Shown piece by piece: positions 8,427 through 19,010 of a stretch of DNA of 64,000 nt. A program made the translations under genes and the position numbers. Origin of the DNA: Mycobacterium sp. OAS707 (lineage in GTDB: Bacteria > Actinomycetota > Actinomycetes > Mycobacteriales > Mycobacteriaceae); contig NZ_JADBDS010000001.1 in the NCBI RefSeq assembly GCF_014873705.1, positions 930,001-994,000 of the forward strand. Direction: 5' to 3'. The notes below the pieces were generated by a model, which searched no databases, was not told the origin of the DNA, and was given only the letters and a program-made list of their open reading frames with translations. Position 1 is the first letter of the stretch. Each line of letters starts with the position of its first letter.

Positions 8427-9380
8427 TCAGAACGACTCCCAACCCGTGTCGCCGTGCCATTGCTCACCATCCAGCAGAACGCGGGGTGCACCGCCCAGCA
8501 CGCTGCCGATCGTGGCCCAGCCGGTCGGCGGTTCGCCGGAAAACGTCGCGACCAACGCGTGGTCCTCACCCCCGGCAAGCACCCACGCCCACGGGTCCAT
8601 CGCCGTCGCGGCGGCTGCGGCCGAGAGTGCGTCACGGTATGACCCAAGCGCATCACCCGACAGATCGATGCCGACCCCCGAGGCTTTCGCAATGTGTCCG
8701 AGGTCGGCGACGAGGCCGTCGGAGATGTCGGTCATCGCGGTGGCGCCGGCTTCGGCGGCGACGCGACCCTGCCCGTACGGTGGCTCGGGCACAAGATGAC
8801 GACGACGCAAGGCCTCGAAGCCCTCAATGCCGTTGCGCAGCAACGCATATCCAGCTGCAGACCAGCCCAGGTCGCCCACCACCGCGACAGTGTCACCGAC
8901 TGAAGCTCCGTCGAGCCGTACCGCTGGACGCCCTGCCAGATCCCCCAGCGCGGTCACCGAGATCACCCACTGCGGAGCGCTCACCAGATCACCACCGACA
9001 ATGCCCGCGCCGAGCAGCCCTGCCTCGTGCCACATACCGTCGGCCAGTTCGATCGCCAGCTGTGTCGGCGTATCACCGGGCGCGCCGAAGGCGACGACGA
9101 AAGCGGTGGTGGTAGCGCCCATCGCCTCGATGTCGGCGGCGTTCTGAGCGATGGCCTTTCGCCCGATCTCGTGCGGGGAGGACCAGTCCAGCCGGAAATG
9201 TTTTCCCTCGACCAGCATGTCGGTGGAGACCACCACGCGGGCATCGGCAGCGCTGACAACCGCCGCGTCGTCTCCTGGGCCCAACTGCACCGTTTCGGGC
9301 TGACGCCTGCCCGCGACCAACCGGTCGATGACGGCGAACTCCCCCACGCCGGCCAGGGTCTCGGCCTCGTCGCTCGCCAT
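8427..9380 (-). CDS. thiL: Thiamine-monophosphate kinase
   Basis: 317 aa. It phosphorylates thiamine monophosphate to the active cofactor thiamine diphosphate. The AIR-synthase/ThiL fold is visible: GEFAVIDRLVAGR near the N-terminus, LGPGDDAAVVSAADARVVVS (metal-binding aspartates), QNAADIEAMGATTTAFVVA, and TDISDGLVADLGHIAKASGV in the second half. The position upstream of ung matches the mycobacterial order. Confidence 0.95.
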   Translation of the reverse strand: MASDEAETLAGVGEFAVIDRLVAGRRQPETVQLGPGDDAAVVSAADARVVVSTDMLVEGKHFRLDWSSPHEIGRKAIAQNAADIEAMGATTTAFVVAFGAPGDTPTQLAIELADGMWHEAGLLGAGIVGGDLVSAPQWVISVTALGDLAGRPAVRLDGASVGDTVAVVGDLGWSAAGYALLRNGIEGFEALRRRHLVPEPPYGQGRVAAEAGATAMTDISDGLVADLGHIAKASGVGIDLSGDALGSYRDALSAAAAATAMDPWAWVLAGGEDHALVATFSGEPPTGWATIGSVLGGAPRVLLDGEQWHGDTGWESF

Positions 9381-9454
9381 GTCACCTCCCCGGGGCTGCG
9401 GTACGTTTGGGCCCTGCGGCCAGCAGTCTATGCAGCGAGATGGAGGGGAACCGG

Positions 9455-9697
9455 GTGGTCGAGGCTTTCATGCTGATCCAGACCGAGGTGGGCCGCGCCG
9501 AGGTCGTCGCCAAGCAACTCGCCGCGCTGCCTGGCGTGTTGTCCTCGGAATACGTCACAGGTCCCTACGACGTGGTGGCCCGAATCGGCGCCGACACGCT
9601 GGCCGACCTGCAGGCCGACATCGTTCCGAGCGTGCAGCAGGTCACCGGCATCACCCGCACGCTGACCTGCCCGATCGCCAACGGGGTCGGCCCTTAG
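9455..9697 (+). CDS. Stand-alone Lrp/AsnC ligand-binding (RAM) domain protein
   Basis: 80 aa from GTG 9455, chosen because ggagggg (9442-9448) sits at proper spacing; the frame can be read further upstream without support. The whole protein is an AsnC/Lrp C-terminal ligand-binding domain (VEAFMLIQTEVGRAEVVAKQ, then GVLSSEYVTGPYDVVARIGA) with no DNA-binding helix-turn-helix. Such domain-only proteins form beta-alpha oligomers that bind amino acids. Divergent from thiL; the DUF3515 gene follows after 10 bp. Confidence 0.88.
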   Translation: MVEAFMLIQTEVGRAEVVAKQLAALPGVLSSEYVTGPYDVVARIGADTLADLQADIVPSVQQVTGITRTLTCPIANGVGP

Positions 9698-9707
9698 AGT
9701 TTGGGCC

Positions 9708-10241
9708 GTGGATGCCGAGACCCGCGACGGGCCCCCGCGGGCGCTACTGATCGCGGCGCTGGTGGTTGCGGTCGGGACGATGGTCGGCATCCTCGTCGTC
9801 GCCGCGCTGCGGCAGTCGCCGCCCGGCCAGCAGCCCGTCGCGATCGCATCGGTGCCCGCACCCAAGGGTGACAGCGCCGAATGCCGAGCGCTTCTAGGCG
9901 CGCTTCCGGCCCAACTGGGTGACTATCGTCGTGCCCCGGCGCTACAGCCTGCGCCAGCAGGGGCGGCTGCCTGGACGGCGGGCGGCGAAGCGGTGATTCT
10001 GCGCTGCGGCCTTGACCGGCCTGCCGAGTTCGTCGTCGGCTCTCCGCTCCAAGTGGTCGACGCCGTGCAGTGGTTCGAGCTGGCCGATCAAGGCCGCAGC
10101 ACATGGTTCGCCGTTGACCGGTCGGTGTATGTGGCGCTGACTCTGCCGCAGGGCTCCGGACCGACACCGATACAGGAGATCTCGGACGTCATTGCAAAAG
10201 CATTGCCCGCGAAGCCGATTGATCCCGCACCGGCGCGGTAG
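9708..10241 (+). CDS. Membrane-anchored DUF3515 protein
   Basis: 177 aa, GTG start. One N-terminal membrane segment (ALLIAALVVAVGTMVGILVV, residues 12-31) and an outside domain with two cysteines (DSAECRALLGALP and AVILRCGLDRPAEF). This matches the actinobacterial DUF3515 family; M. tuberculosis has Rv2980 in the same place upstream of ddl. Probably cotranscribed with the preceding ligand-binding-domain gene. Function unknown. Confidence 0.85.
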   Translation: MDAETRDGPPRALLIAALVVAVGTMVGILVVAALRQSPPGQQPVAIASVPAPKGDSAECRALLGALPAQLGDYRRAPALQPAPAGAAAWTAGGEAVILRCGLDRPAEFVVGSPLQVVDAVQWFELADQGRSTWFAVDRSVYVALTLPQGSGPTPIQEISDVIAKALPAKPIDPAPAR

Positions 10242-10392
10242 TACGTGCCTAAAGTCGGCAGGCGAAGTCGTTCAGCGGCTATCAAGTTCCAGCACAATGT
10301 AATCGAAGTTGTCACTGGACTGCTCGCCGAACAGTTCGGCGGGCGACCGCACTTGTCGCAGACGGCATAGCGGCTCGTGACCGCGCCAGCGT

Positions 10393-10418
10393 CATGATTC
10401 GACGCCATGATTCGACGC
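10393..10418. repeat. Perfect 13-bp tandem direct repeat upstream of a two-component pair
   Basis: CATGATTCGACGC occurs twice without spacer in the 244-bp gap between the DUF3515 gene and the histidine kinase gene. The rest of the gap shows no gene. It could be a tandem site for the adjacent response regulator or a slippage duplication. Confidence 0.6.
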
Positions 10419-10485
10419 GGTGTCGTCGTGCCGAAGTCCGAATCTCCGTCTACGACCGTGGTAGGAGGCCGGTATCGACCGCAGC

Positions 10486-11733
10486 ATGATGTACGGCGGC
10501 CACGAATCCTTCTACGATGGCACGATGCTGGGTGCGGTGATGCGCCACGTGCGCGATACTCTGCGCAAACGGGGTGAGCTGATTCCGCTTGGCTACAACT
10601 GGCCGTTCGTCATCGCCATCGACGTCACCCTGGTCACCACCGTGGTCATCGCAACGCTGCAGCGGCCCGCTGCCGATCTGCTGGTGGCGCTGCTCGGCGT
10701 CACGGTGGCCCTCTTCCCATTCGCGCTGTTCTTCGTCTTCGGCGTCAAGTGGGTAGCCGATGTGGTCGGCATTGCTTGGACGGCATCGGCCGCGATCCTC
10801 CTGTTCGCCACGGCGACACCGGTTCCGACCGACTTCGCCCCGCTGATACTTGCGCTGATGATCGGCGAGGTCGGAGCCATCTCGACGGCCGTCGCGGGTT
10901 TCATTGCCACCGCATCGGCCACCGCTCTGCTGCTTCTCGCCTCGGCGCTCGACCGCCTCGACTCGGTTGCCCTGTACCTCGGCATCGTCGGAATGGCCTG
11001 GCTGGTCGGCTATCTCATGCGCACTCAGCAGCAGTTGCTGCTCGAACAGCAGCAGGCGCAGGCACAGTTGGCCGAGCACGCCGCAGCCGATGAGCGCAGA
11101 CGCATTGCCCGCGAAGTACACGATGTCATCGCCCACTCTTTGTCGGTCACGCTTCTTCATGTCACCGGTGCACGGCGCGGGCTGCAACAGGACCGCGACG
11201 TCGACGATGCGGTCGAGGCGCTCGAACAAGCCGAGCAGCTTGGTCGGCAGGCAATGTCGGACATCCGTCGCACTGTTGGGCTACTCGACGGCGCTCCGAT
11301 GAAGCTGGCTCCCGAACCCACCGTGGCCGACATCAGCGGCCTCGTCGACGATTTCGTTCGCGCGGGTCTGGCGATCGATCTCGACATCGACGGGCGACTA
11401 GACCGCGTCTCGGCCGCTATCGGGCTGGCGCTGTATCGCATCACGCAGGAATCGTTGGCCAACATCGCCAAGCACTCCCCTGATTCGCGGTCCACGGTGA
11501 GGTTGGCCATCGCACGCGCGTCGGCGACGCTGACCATCGCGAATCGACTGCCCGCACCTGTGGTCGCCACGAGTGCCTGTGAAGGACGGGGCCTTCGGGG
11601 CATGCGGCAACGCGTTGAGCTACTCGGCGGCACCATCGACATCGGGCCGTCCGACGACGGCTGGCTGGTACGCGCCGACATTCCGCTGCCCGACGCCGAC
11701 TCCGTGCACTTTCCGCCGTGGTGTACCCGGTGA
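10486..11733 (+). CDS. Membrane sensor histidine kinase, NarL/DesK-type (HisKA_3)
   Basis: 415 aa. About five to six membrane segments between residues 40 and 178 form a sensor without a large outside loop. A coiled linker (LLLEQQQAQAQLAEHAAADE) leads to the dimerisation helix RRRIAREVHDVIAHSLSV with phospho-acceptor His212. The ATPase domain shows the N box (LYRITQESLANIAKHS) and the glycine box (GRGLRGMRQRVELLGG). It overlaps the response regulator gene by four bases. The start is uncertain: ATG 10486 has aggagg 16 bp upstream, and a later ATG at 10525 is possible. Signal unknown. Confidence 0.9.
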   Translation: MMYGGHESFYDGTMLGAVMRHVRDTLRKRGELIPLGYNWPFVIAIDVTLVTTVVIATLQRPAADLLVALLGVTVALFPFALFFVFGVKWVADVVGIAWTASAAILLFATATPVPTDFAPLILALMIGEVGAISTAVAGFIATASATALLLLASALDRLDSVALYLGIVGMAWLVGYLMRTQQQLLLEQQQAQAQLAEHAAADERRRIAREVHDVIAHSLSVTLLHVTGARRGLQQDRDVDDAVEALEQAEQLGRQAMSDIRRTVGLLDGAPMKLAPEPTVADISGLVDDFVRAGLAIDLDIDGRLDRVSAAIGLALYRITQESLANIAKHSPDSRSTVRLAIARASATLTIANRLPAPVVATSACEGRGLRGMRQRVELLGGTIDIGPSDDGWLVRADIPLPDADSVHFPPWCTR

Positions 11734-12392
11734 ACGACGACCCATTCGACGTCGCCGTGCTGCTGGTCGACGATCAGGATCTGGTGCGCTCCGGCCTGCG
11801 CCGAATCCTGCGCCGCAAGGACGGTTTCACGATCGTCGCCGAATGCTCCGACGGCGACGAAGTGTCCGACGCCGTCGCGAAGCACCGACCCGACGTCGTC
11901 GTGATGGATCTGCGGATGAAACGCGTCGGCGGCATCGAAGCGACGGCCAGACTGGCGGCCGACGGCGGTCCGCCGGTGCTCGCGCTGACCACCTTCAACG
12001 ACGACGAGTTGCTGTCGGGCGCATTGCGTGCCGGCGCGGCCGGCTTCGTGCTCAAGGACTCGTCGGCCGAGGAACTCATCCGCGCCGTCCGAGCGGTCGC
12101 GCGCGGTGACAGCTATTTGGACCCGGCGGTCACCGCGCGCGTACTCGCCACCTACCGCAACGCGGCAGCGCCCTCACCCGTCAAGCCGGTCGCGGATGTC
12201 ACCGCACGCGAACTCGACGTGCTGACGCTGATTGCGAAGGGGTGCTCCAACGCCGAGATCGCCGACGCGTTGGGCATTTCCAACGTCACCGTGAAGAGCC
12301 ACATCGGCCGCATCTTCGTCAAGCTCGATCTGCGCGACCGCGCCGCGGCGATCGTGTACGCCTACGACCATGGCATCGTCACGCCGCGCTGA
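11730..12392 (+). CDS. NarL/LuxR-type response regulator
   Basis: 220 aa from GTG 11730, which overlaps the kinase stop (GTGA) and indicates translational coupling. The receiver domain has the acidic pair (LLVDDQ, 14-15), phospho-acceptor Asp60 (VVVMDLRM) and Lys109 (FVLKDS). The C-terminal LuxR helix-turn-helix reads TARELDVLTLIAKGCSNAEI, then ISNVTVKSHIGRIFVKL. Cognate partner of the preceding kinase. Confidence 0.93.
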   Translation: MNDDPFDVAVLLVDDQDLVRSGLRRILRRKDGFTIVAECSDGDEVSDAVAKHRPDVVVMDLRMKRVGGIEATARLAADGGPPVLALTTFNDDELLSGALRAGAAGFVLKDSSAEELIRAVRAVARGDSYLDPAVTARVLATYRNAAAPSPVKPVADVTARELDVLTLIAKGCSNAEIADALGISNVTVKSHIGRIFVKLDLRDRAAAIVYAYDHGIVTPR

Positions 12393-12395
12393 GCT

Positions 12396-12581
12396 TCACA
12401 GTCGCGACATTTCGCGCGCCATCGCGGCGTCCTCGATGAACGGTTCCCGATGTCCGTGCACAGGACCGGGCTTTGGCGGGCGCGGGGCGCCGCGGAAGGC
12501 GTGCGTGACAAGGCGGGCCACTTCGGCCAGCCAGCGTCGAATGTTGGTGTGCGGTACCGGCGTAGCGATTGCCCATGTCAT
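12396..12581 (-). CDS. Small hypothetical protein
   Basis: 61 aa from ATG 12581 (MTWAIATPVPHTNIRRWLAE, ending MAREMSRL). The composition is protein-like, with an amphipathic N-terminal helix and a Pro/Arg/His-rich middle. No recognised family and no clear Shine-Dalgarno. It fills most of the 289-bp gap between the response regulator and ddl and is convergent with the former (3 bp between ends). An overlapping 77-codon frame (12379-12612) is the alternative reading. Confidence 0.45.
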   Translation of the reverse strand: MTWAIATPVPHTNIRRWLAEVARLVTHAFRGAPRPPKPGPVHGHREPFIEDAAMAREMSRL

Positions 12582-12641
12582 GCTTTGACGCTAGAAAATC
12601 GGCACCGGACACACATCGTGCCCAAGTCCGGTCTTTGGTGT

Positions 12642-12676
12642 CCTACGGCGGTAGGAGCCGCTGCCGCCTACGGCAG
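12642..12676 (-). terminator. Two adjacent hairpins downstream of ddl
   Basis: CTGCCG-N4-CGGCAG (12661-12676) begins 5 bp after the ddl stop codon, followed by CCTAC-N4-GTAGG (12642-12655). There is no U-tract, as is common for mycobacterial 3' ends. The terminator role is inferred from position. Confidence 0.45.
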
Positions 12677-12681
12677 GATGT

Positions 12682-13803
12682 TCAGCGCAGGCCGGTGCCG
12701 CGCCGCAGTGCCGTTTCGACCATGGTGGTCAACAGCGTCGGATAGTCGACGCCGCTGGCCGCCCACATCCGCGGGTACATCGAGATGGTGGTGAAACCGG
12801 GCATGGTGTTGATCTCGTTCACCACCGGCCCCTCGTCTGTGAGAAAGAAGTCGACGCGCGCCAGGCCCTGGCAATCAACGGCGTTGAAGGCCCGAATAGC
12901 CAACTGCCGCACCGTGTCTGCCAGCTCGTCATCGATCTTGGCGGGCACGTCGAGCTCTGCGGCGTCGTCGAGGTACTTGGTCTCGAAATCGTAGAAGCCA
13001 TCCTCACGGCCGCGCACGCCCGCGACCCGAATCTCGCCGACCGTGCTGGCCTCGATTCTGCCGTCGGGGAATTCCAGTACGCCGCACTCCAATTCGCGTC
13101 CCGGTATGGCCGCTTCGACGATCACCTTCGGATCATGCCTGCGGGCCAACTCAATTGCGGCAGGCAGCTGGTCCCACGCCGTGACGCGGCTGACACCGAT
13201 GGACGAGCCGCCGCGTGCGGGTTTGACGAACACCGGCAGTCCGAGCCGCTCGCGGTCCTCGAGTTCGACGGTGTCCTGGCGCGGCCGCAGCACGACATGC
13301 TCGCCGACCGGCAGTCCCTCGGCCAGCAGCAGCTTCTTGGTGAATTCCTTGTCCATTCCCGTCGCGCTGGCCAGGACACCCGCTCCGACATACGGCACAC
13401 CGGCGAGCTCGAGCAACCCCTGGATGGTGCCGTCCTCTCCATACGGGCCGTGCAGGACGGGAAACACCACGTCGACCGCTTCGAGCATCTCGCCACCCTG
13501 ACCGAGGGACAGCAGCTGACCGCCGCGAACCGGGTCGGCGGGCAACGCCAGTTCGGCGCCTGATGCCGCACTGACCTCGGGCAGCCGGCCGTCGGTGATC
13601 GCGAGCGTTTCGGGGCGACCGTCGGTCAGCACCCACGATCCGCCGGGCGTGATGCCCACCGCGACCACCTCGAACCGTTCCGGGTCGAGGTTGCGCAGGA
13701 TGCTGCCAGCGGAAACGCACGATATCGCGTGCTCGGAGCTGCGCCCGCCGTACACGACAGCGACGCGGATGCGTCCGGTTGGACCGGACTGGTGGGCAGT
13801 CAC
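12682..13803 (-). CDS. ddl: D-alanine--D-alanine ligase
   Basis: 373 aa. An ATP-grasp enzyme that makes the D-Ala-D-Ala dipeptide of peptidoglycan; target of D-cycloserine. N-terminal [20 protein letters not shown] is the family signature. [20 protein letters not shown] carries the substrate-binding region, then [17 protein letters not shown] and the C-terminal [20 protein letters not shown] with the metal-binding Asp/Glu/Asn. The tail [20 protein letters not shown] is conserved. Mycobacteria have a single ddl (ddlA, Rv2981c). Confidence 0.97.
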   Translation of the reverse strand: MTAHQSGPTGRIRVAVVYGGRSSEHAISCVSAGSILRNLDPERFEVVAVGITPGGSWVLTDGRPETLAITDGRLPEVSAASGAELALPADPVRGGQLLSLGQGGEMLEAVDVVFPVLHGPYGEDGTIQGLLELAGVPYVGAGVLASATGMDKEFTKKLLLAEGLPVGEHVVLRPRQDTVELEDRERLGLPVFVKPARGGSSIGVSRVTAWDQLPAAIELARRHDPKVIVEAAIPGRELECGVLEFPDGRIEASTVGEIRVAGVRGREDGFYDFETKYLDDAAELDVPAKIDDELADTVRQLAIRAFNAVDCQGLARVDFFLTDEGPVVNEINTMPGFTTISMYPRMWAASGVDYPTLLTTMVETALRRGTGLR

Positions 13804-13928
13804 AACCTAGAGAGGCTACCGCTCTGGCCCGCACACGCATGATGCAGCGCTCCGACCTGGCCGAATCTGAGCTTGTGTGCGACATCTCGCGAATTTTTCG
13901 ACCACACGCTCAGGTTGGCGCGGTTGCG

Positions 13929-15032
13929 CTACCGCATCGCTTCCTCGAAGTCGGCGATCAGGTCGTCGGTGTCCTCGATGCCTAGCGAGATGCGGGCGAA
14001 CCCGTCGCTGACCGCATCTCCCCAGCGGGCGCGCCTGTCCACCGACGTGTGGATTCCGCCGAAACTGGTCGACGCGATCACCAGCGCGCTGCGCTCGACC
14101 AGCGTGCGCACGGCCGCGGCATCTTCGAGTTCCACTGCGACGAGCCCGCCGTAGCGTTTCATCTGCTGCGTGGCGATCGGATGCGACGGATCGTCGGGCA
14201 GACCTGGATACCGCACGGACTTCACTGCGGGATGCGCGCGCAGCATCACCGCGAGCGCCTGCGCGTTCTGGCATTGCCGCTCGAACCTCAGCCCCGCGCT
14301 GCCGAGGCTGCGCAACACCAGCCACGCCTCGAACGCACCGAGTATGGGCCCGGCGAGCAGCCGGTCGCGTTCGAGGGCCTGCATCAAATCGGGTTGGCTG
14401 CCCGCGACATAGCCGGCGAGTAAATCACTGTGCCCCGAAAGGGCTTTCGTTGCGCTGGCCACCACGAGATCGGCGCCCAAGGACAGTGGCTGCTGGCCGA
14501 GCGGCGTGGCGGTGGTGTTGTCGACGATCAACGTGGCGCCGCGGCCGCGGCAGTTCATCGCGAGATGGTGCAGATCGACGACATCCAATTCGGGGTTGGA
14601 CGGCGTCTCCGCCAACACCACGTCGGCGTCCGCAGAGGCCTCGCACATGTTCGTGGTGGGCGCTTCGACCACCGTAACACCCTGCGGTGCAAGGTATTCC
14701 GCGGCATAGCGGCGGACTTGGTAATAGCCGTCGGCGGGCACCACCAGTTTGGTGCCGGGTTTGGCGAGCACGCGCAGCGCCGAGGTGATCGCCGCCATCC
14801 CGGATGCGAACGTCAACGCCGTTGCCGCGCCTTCCAGTTCGGACAGTGCCGATTCCAATTGGCGCCACGTCGGATTGGAACTGCGACCGTAACTATCCAG
14901 TGATTCGGTCTCGTCGGGCGACAGGTGATATGCCGAAGCCGGCACAGGCGGCGGTGTGACTGGACTGCCAGGAATCGCTTCCGAGCCAACGGCTTTGACG
15001 CTGCGGGTGGAATCGCCGTACGTGCCGTCCAT
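13929..15032 (-). CDS. Cys/Met metabolism PLP-dependent enzyme (cystathionine gamma-lyase-like)
   Basis: 367 aa from ATG 15032; the open frame extends upstream into gpsA, so the start with MDGTYGDSTRSV is preferred. Fold-type I trans-sulfuration enzyme. ALTFASGMAAITSALRVLAK is the cofactor-phosphate region, TLIVDNTTATPLGQQPLSLG contains the PLP-binding Asp, and VVASATKALSGHSDLLAGYV the Schiff-base lysine (SATK). The end matches the family (SLGIEDTDDLIADFEEAM). It acts on cystathionine, homocysteine or methionine; the exact reaction cannot be read from sequence. Four bp separate it from the gpsA stop. I do not recall it at this position in M. tuberculosis. Confidence 0.88.
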   Translation of the reverse strand: MDGTYGDSTRSVKAVGSEAIPGSPVTPPPVPASAYHLSPDETESLDSYGRSSNPTWRQLESALSELEGAATALTFASGMAAITSALRVLAKPGTKLVVPADGYYQVRRYAAEYLAPQGVTVVEAPTTNMCEASADADVVLAETPSNPELDVVDLHHLAMNCRGRGATLIVDNTTATPLGQQPLSLGADLVVASATKALSGHSDLLAGYVAGSQPDLMQALERDRLLAGPILGAFEAWLVLRSLGSAGLRFERQCQNAQALAVMLRAHPAVKSVRYPGLPDDPSHPIATQQMKRYGGLVAVELEDAAAVRTLVERSALVIASTSFGGIHTSVDRRARWGDAVSDGFARISLGIEDTDDLIADFEEAMR

Positions 15033-15036
15033 GAAT

Positions 15037-16035
15037 CTACTCCGGCTTCGTGCTGCGCCCCAGCAGCAGGGCGACCGCCTCGTCGACCGACAACCCTTTG
15101 TGGCAGACGCGCTGCACCGCATCGGTCAGCGGCATCTCGACGTCGTAACTTTCCGCAAGCGCGAGCACCGACTCGCACGAGGTGACGCCCTCTGCGATGT
15201 GGCCGCCCGCGGCCGCCAGCGCCGACTCCATGGTGCCGCCCCTGCCCAGGCGCTCGCCGAACGAACGGTTGCGTGAATGCGGGGACGTGCACGTGGCCAC
15301 CAGGTCCCCGACACCGGCGAGGCCGGCCATGGTTGCGGGTTTGGCGCCCAACGCGATTCCCAGCCGCATGATCTCGGCGAGGCCGCGCGTGATGATCGCC
15401 GCCGCGGTGTTCTCCCCCAGTCCGACACCGGCGGCCATGCCGCATGCCAACGCGATGACGTTCTTGCATGCACCGCCGACTTCGGCACCGATCACGTCGG
15501 CATTGGTGTACGGACGGAAGTATCCGGTCGACAGCGCCCGCTGCAGCGTCACCGCCCTGCCCGAGTCGCTGCACGCGACAACGGTGGCCGCTGGTTGTTC
15601 TTCGGCGATTTCGCTTGCCAGGTTCGGGCCGGTGATCGCAGCGACGCGCGATGGGTCAGCTCCTGTCACCTGCACGATGACTTGGCTCATCCTCATCAAC
15701 GTATCCAGCTCGATGCCTTTGGCCAGGCTCACCAGCGTGACGTCGTCGCCGATCAGCTCTCGCCAGCCCGTGAGGTTGGTCCGCATCGTCTGCGACGGCA
15801 CCGCGAACAACACTGTGCAGGCACCGGCCAGCGCGTCGGCCGGATCGCTGGTCGCGCGGATCGACTTCGGCAGCTCCGTATCACCTAGATAGGAGGTGTT
15901 GCGTTGTGTGTCGTTGATCTCGTCGGCCAATTCGGGACGACGCGCCCACAATCTGACGTTGTTACCTGCATCAGCCAGCACCTTCGCCAGTGCAGTCCCC
16001 CATGCACCGGCCCCCATCACCGCCGCCTCGACCAC
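15037..16035 (-). CDS. gpsA: NAD(P)-dependent glycerol-3-phosphate dehydrogenase
   Basis: 332 aa, GTG start. It reduces dihydroxyacetone phosphate to sn-glycerol-3-phosphate for phospholipid synthesis. Rossmann motif [20 protein letters not shown] (6-25), substrate-binding [20 protein letters not shown], and [20 protein letters not shown] with the family's conserved GDL. Corresponds to M. tuberculosis gpsA2 (Rv2982c). Divergent from fbiD (47 bp). Confidence 0.96.
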   Translation of the reverse strand: MVEAAVMGAGAWGTALAKVLADAGNNVRLWARRPELADEINDTQRNTSYLGDTELPKSIRATSDPADALAGACTVLFAVPSQTMRTNLTGWRELIGDDVTLVSLAKGIELDTLMRMSQVIVQVTGADPSRVAAITGPNLASEIAEEQPAATVVACSDSGRAVTLQRALSTGYFRPYTNADVIGAEVGGACKNVIALACGMAAGVGLGENTAAAIITRGLAEIMRLGIALGAKPATMAGLAGVGDLVATCTSPHSRNRSFGERLGRGGTMESALAAAGGHIAEGVTSCESVLALAESYDVEMPLTDAVQRVCHKGLSVDEAVALLLGRSTKPE

Positions 16036-16052
16036 CGCTTCACATTAGTTGA

Positions 16053-16736
<684 letters not shown>

Positions 16737-16802
16737 ACAGCAGGCGACGGGATGCACCACGGCGGTAGCCGGGTAGCTGCTCAATAAGGAATCATCGGAA
16801 AC

Positions 16803-18956
16803 ATGACAGAAGCCGAAGCCCAGATCCGACCCGACGGCGCGGACTTGGTCGACTCGGCGCCAGAGGCACCACCGGCTGCCACGTCGCCGGCCGTTGAGAA
16901 CCCGCTGCCCGACGACAGGTACCTCAACCGCGAGTTGAGCTGGCTCGACTTCAACGCCCGGGTGCTCGCACTCGCGGCCGACACCTCATTACCGCTGCTC
17001 GAACGAGCGAAGTTCCTGGCGATCTTCGCGTCGAACCTCGACGAGTTCTATATGGTGCGCGTCGCCGGCCTGAAGCGTCGCGACGAGATGGGGCTTTCGG
17101 TGCGATCAGCCGACGGCCTGTCACCGCGCGAGCAGTTGCGGCGCATCAACGAGCGCACCCAGCAGATCGCCAACCGGCATGCGCATGTGTTCCTCGACTC
17201 CGTGCGACCAGCGCTGGCCGACGAAGGCGTTGTCATCGTGACGTGGAACGAACTCGACGACGACGAACGGTCGCGTCTGTCGACCTACTTCCACGAACAG
17301 GTCTTCCCGGTGTTGACGCCGTTGGCCGTCGACCCGGCGCACCCGTTCCCGTTCGTCAGCGGGCTGAGCTTGAACCTCGCCATCACCGTCAAACATCCCG
17401 ACGACGGTGGACAGCACTTCGCGCGGGTCAAGGTACCCGACAACGTCGACCGGTTCGTGGAACTCGCACGCCGCGAAGGCAGTTCCGACGTCGTGCGATT
17501 CCTGCCGATGGAAGAGTTGATCGCCGCGTTTTTGTCGGTGCTCTTCCCTGGCTTGGATGTCGTCGAGCATCACGCGTTCCGTATCACGCGTAACGCAGAT
17601 TTCGAGGTCGAAGAGGATCGCGACGAGGATCTACTGCAGGCGCTCGAGCGAGAACTGGCGCGGCGCCGCTTTGGGTCGCCCGTTCGTCTCGAGGTGTCCG
17701 ACGACATGACCGAGAGCATGCTCGAGTTGCTGTTGCGCGAACTCGACGTCGACCCTGGCGATGTGATCGAAGTGCCTGGGCTGCTCGACTTGTCGTCGCT
17801 GTGGCAGATCTACGGCGTCGACCGCCCCGCGCTCAAGGATCCGCCATTCGTACCCGCGACACCGCCGGCCTTCGGTGAACGCGAAACACCCAAGAGCATC
17901 TTCTCCACGCTTCGCGACGGCGATGTGCTGGTGCATCACCCGTATGACTCGTTCTCCACCACGGTGCAGCGATTCATCGAGCAGGCCGCGGCCGATCCCA
18001 ACGTGTTGGCGATCAAGCAGACGCTGTACCGCACCTCCGGTGACTCACCGATCGTCAACGCGCTCATCGATGCGGCGGAGGCCGGCAAGCAAGTTGTTGC
18101 ACTCGTTGAGATCAAGGCCCGCTTCGACGAGCAGGCCAACATCAAGTGGGCCCGCGCGTTGGAACAGGCGGGCGTGCACGTGGTCTACGGCTTGATCGGA
18201 CTCAAGACGCACTGCAAGACGTGCTTGGTGGTGCGGCGCGAAGGCTCGACCATCCGGCGGTACTGCCACATCGGCACGGGCAACTACAACCCGAAAACCG
18301 CGCGACTATATGAAGATGTCGGCTTGCTGACCGCCGCACCCGACATCGGCGCCGACCTCACCGATCTGTTCAACTCGCTGACGGGTTACTCCCGCAAGGA
18401 GTCTTACCGCAACCTGATGGTGGCGCCCTACGGGGTGCGCAAGGGCATCATCGAACGCATCGAGCGAGAAATCGCCGCCACCCGTGACGGGGCGGAGGGC
18501 CGCATTCGGATGAAGGCCAACGCGTTGGTCGACGAGCAGGTGATCGATGCGTTGTATCGCGCTTCTCAGGCGGGTGTGAAAGTAGAAGTGGTGGTGCGCG
18601 GCATCTGCGCGCTGAAGCCAGGCGCGCAGGGATACTCGGACAACATCGTCGTTCGCTCGATTCTCGGCCGATTCCTCGAACACTCGCGGATTATTCACTT
18701 CCGCGCCATCGACGAATTCTGGATCGGCAGCGCCGACATGATGCATCGTAATCTCGACCGGCGTGTCGAAGTCATGGCTCAGGTGAAGGATCCGAGGCTG
18801 ACCGCTCAACTGGACGAGGTGTTCGACTCCACGATGGATCCCGCGACACGATGCTGGGAACTCGGTGCCGACGGGCACTGGACAGCGTTGCCGAGTGCGG
18901 GCGAGACCGTACGCGACCATCAGGTTTCGCTGATGGAACGCCACCGACATCCGTGA
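16803..18956 (+). CDS. ppk: Polyphosphate kinase 1
   Basis: 717 aa. Reversible synthesis of polyphosphate from ATP. A Pro/Ala-rich stretch precedes the conserved start ([20 protein letters not shown]). Phospholipase-D-like catalytic domains carry the two histidines: [20 protein letters not shown] and [20 protein letters not shown]. The stretch [20 protein letters not shown] lies in the head/C1 region. Neighbours fbiD and mutT1 match M. tuberculosis. Confidence 0.97.
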   Translation: MTEAEAQIRPDGADLVDSAPEAPPAATSPAVENPLPDDRYLNRELSWLDFNARVLALAADTSLPLLERAKFLAIFASNLDEFYMVRVAGLKRRDEMGLSVRSADGLSPREQLRRINERTQQIANRHAHVFLDSVRPALADEGVVIVTWNELDDDERSRLSTYFHEQVFPVLTPLAVDPAHPFPFVSGLSLNLAITVKHPDDGGQHFARVKVPDNVDRFVELARREGSSDVVRFLPMEELIAAFLSVLFPGLDVVEHHAFRITRNADFEVEEDRDEDLLQALERELARRRFGSPVRLEVSDDMTESMLELLLRELDVDPGDVIEVPGLLDLSSLWQIYGVDRPALKDPPFVPATPPAFGERETPKSIFSTLRDGDVLVHHPYDSFSTTVQRFIEQAAADPNVLAIKQTLYRTSGDSPIVNALIDAAEAGKQVVALVEIKARFDEQANIKWARALEQAGVHVVYGLIGLKTHCKTCLVVRREGSTIRRYCHIGTGNYNPKTARLYEDVGLLTAAPDIGADLTDLFNSLTGYSRKESYRNLMVAPYGVRKGIIERIEREIAATRDGAEGRIRMKANALVDEQVIDALYRASQAGVKVEVVVRGICALKPGAQGYSDNIVVRSILGRFLEHSRIIHFRAIDEFWIGSADMMHRNLDRRVEVMAQVKDPRLTAQLDEVFDSTMDPATRCWELGADGHWTALPSAGETVRDHQVSLMERHRHP

Positions 18957-19010
18957 CCGAACAGACCAGCATGACGGCCCGTCGGGCCCGGATGACCTGC
19001 AGGAGTTGAG

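Noticed and set aside
15032-15122. Extended N-terminus of the PLP enzyme
   Set aside because: The extra residues are Arg/Cys-rich sequence lying inside gpsA in another frame.
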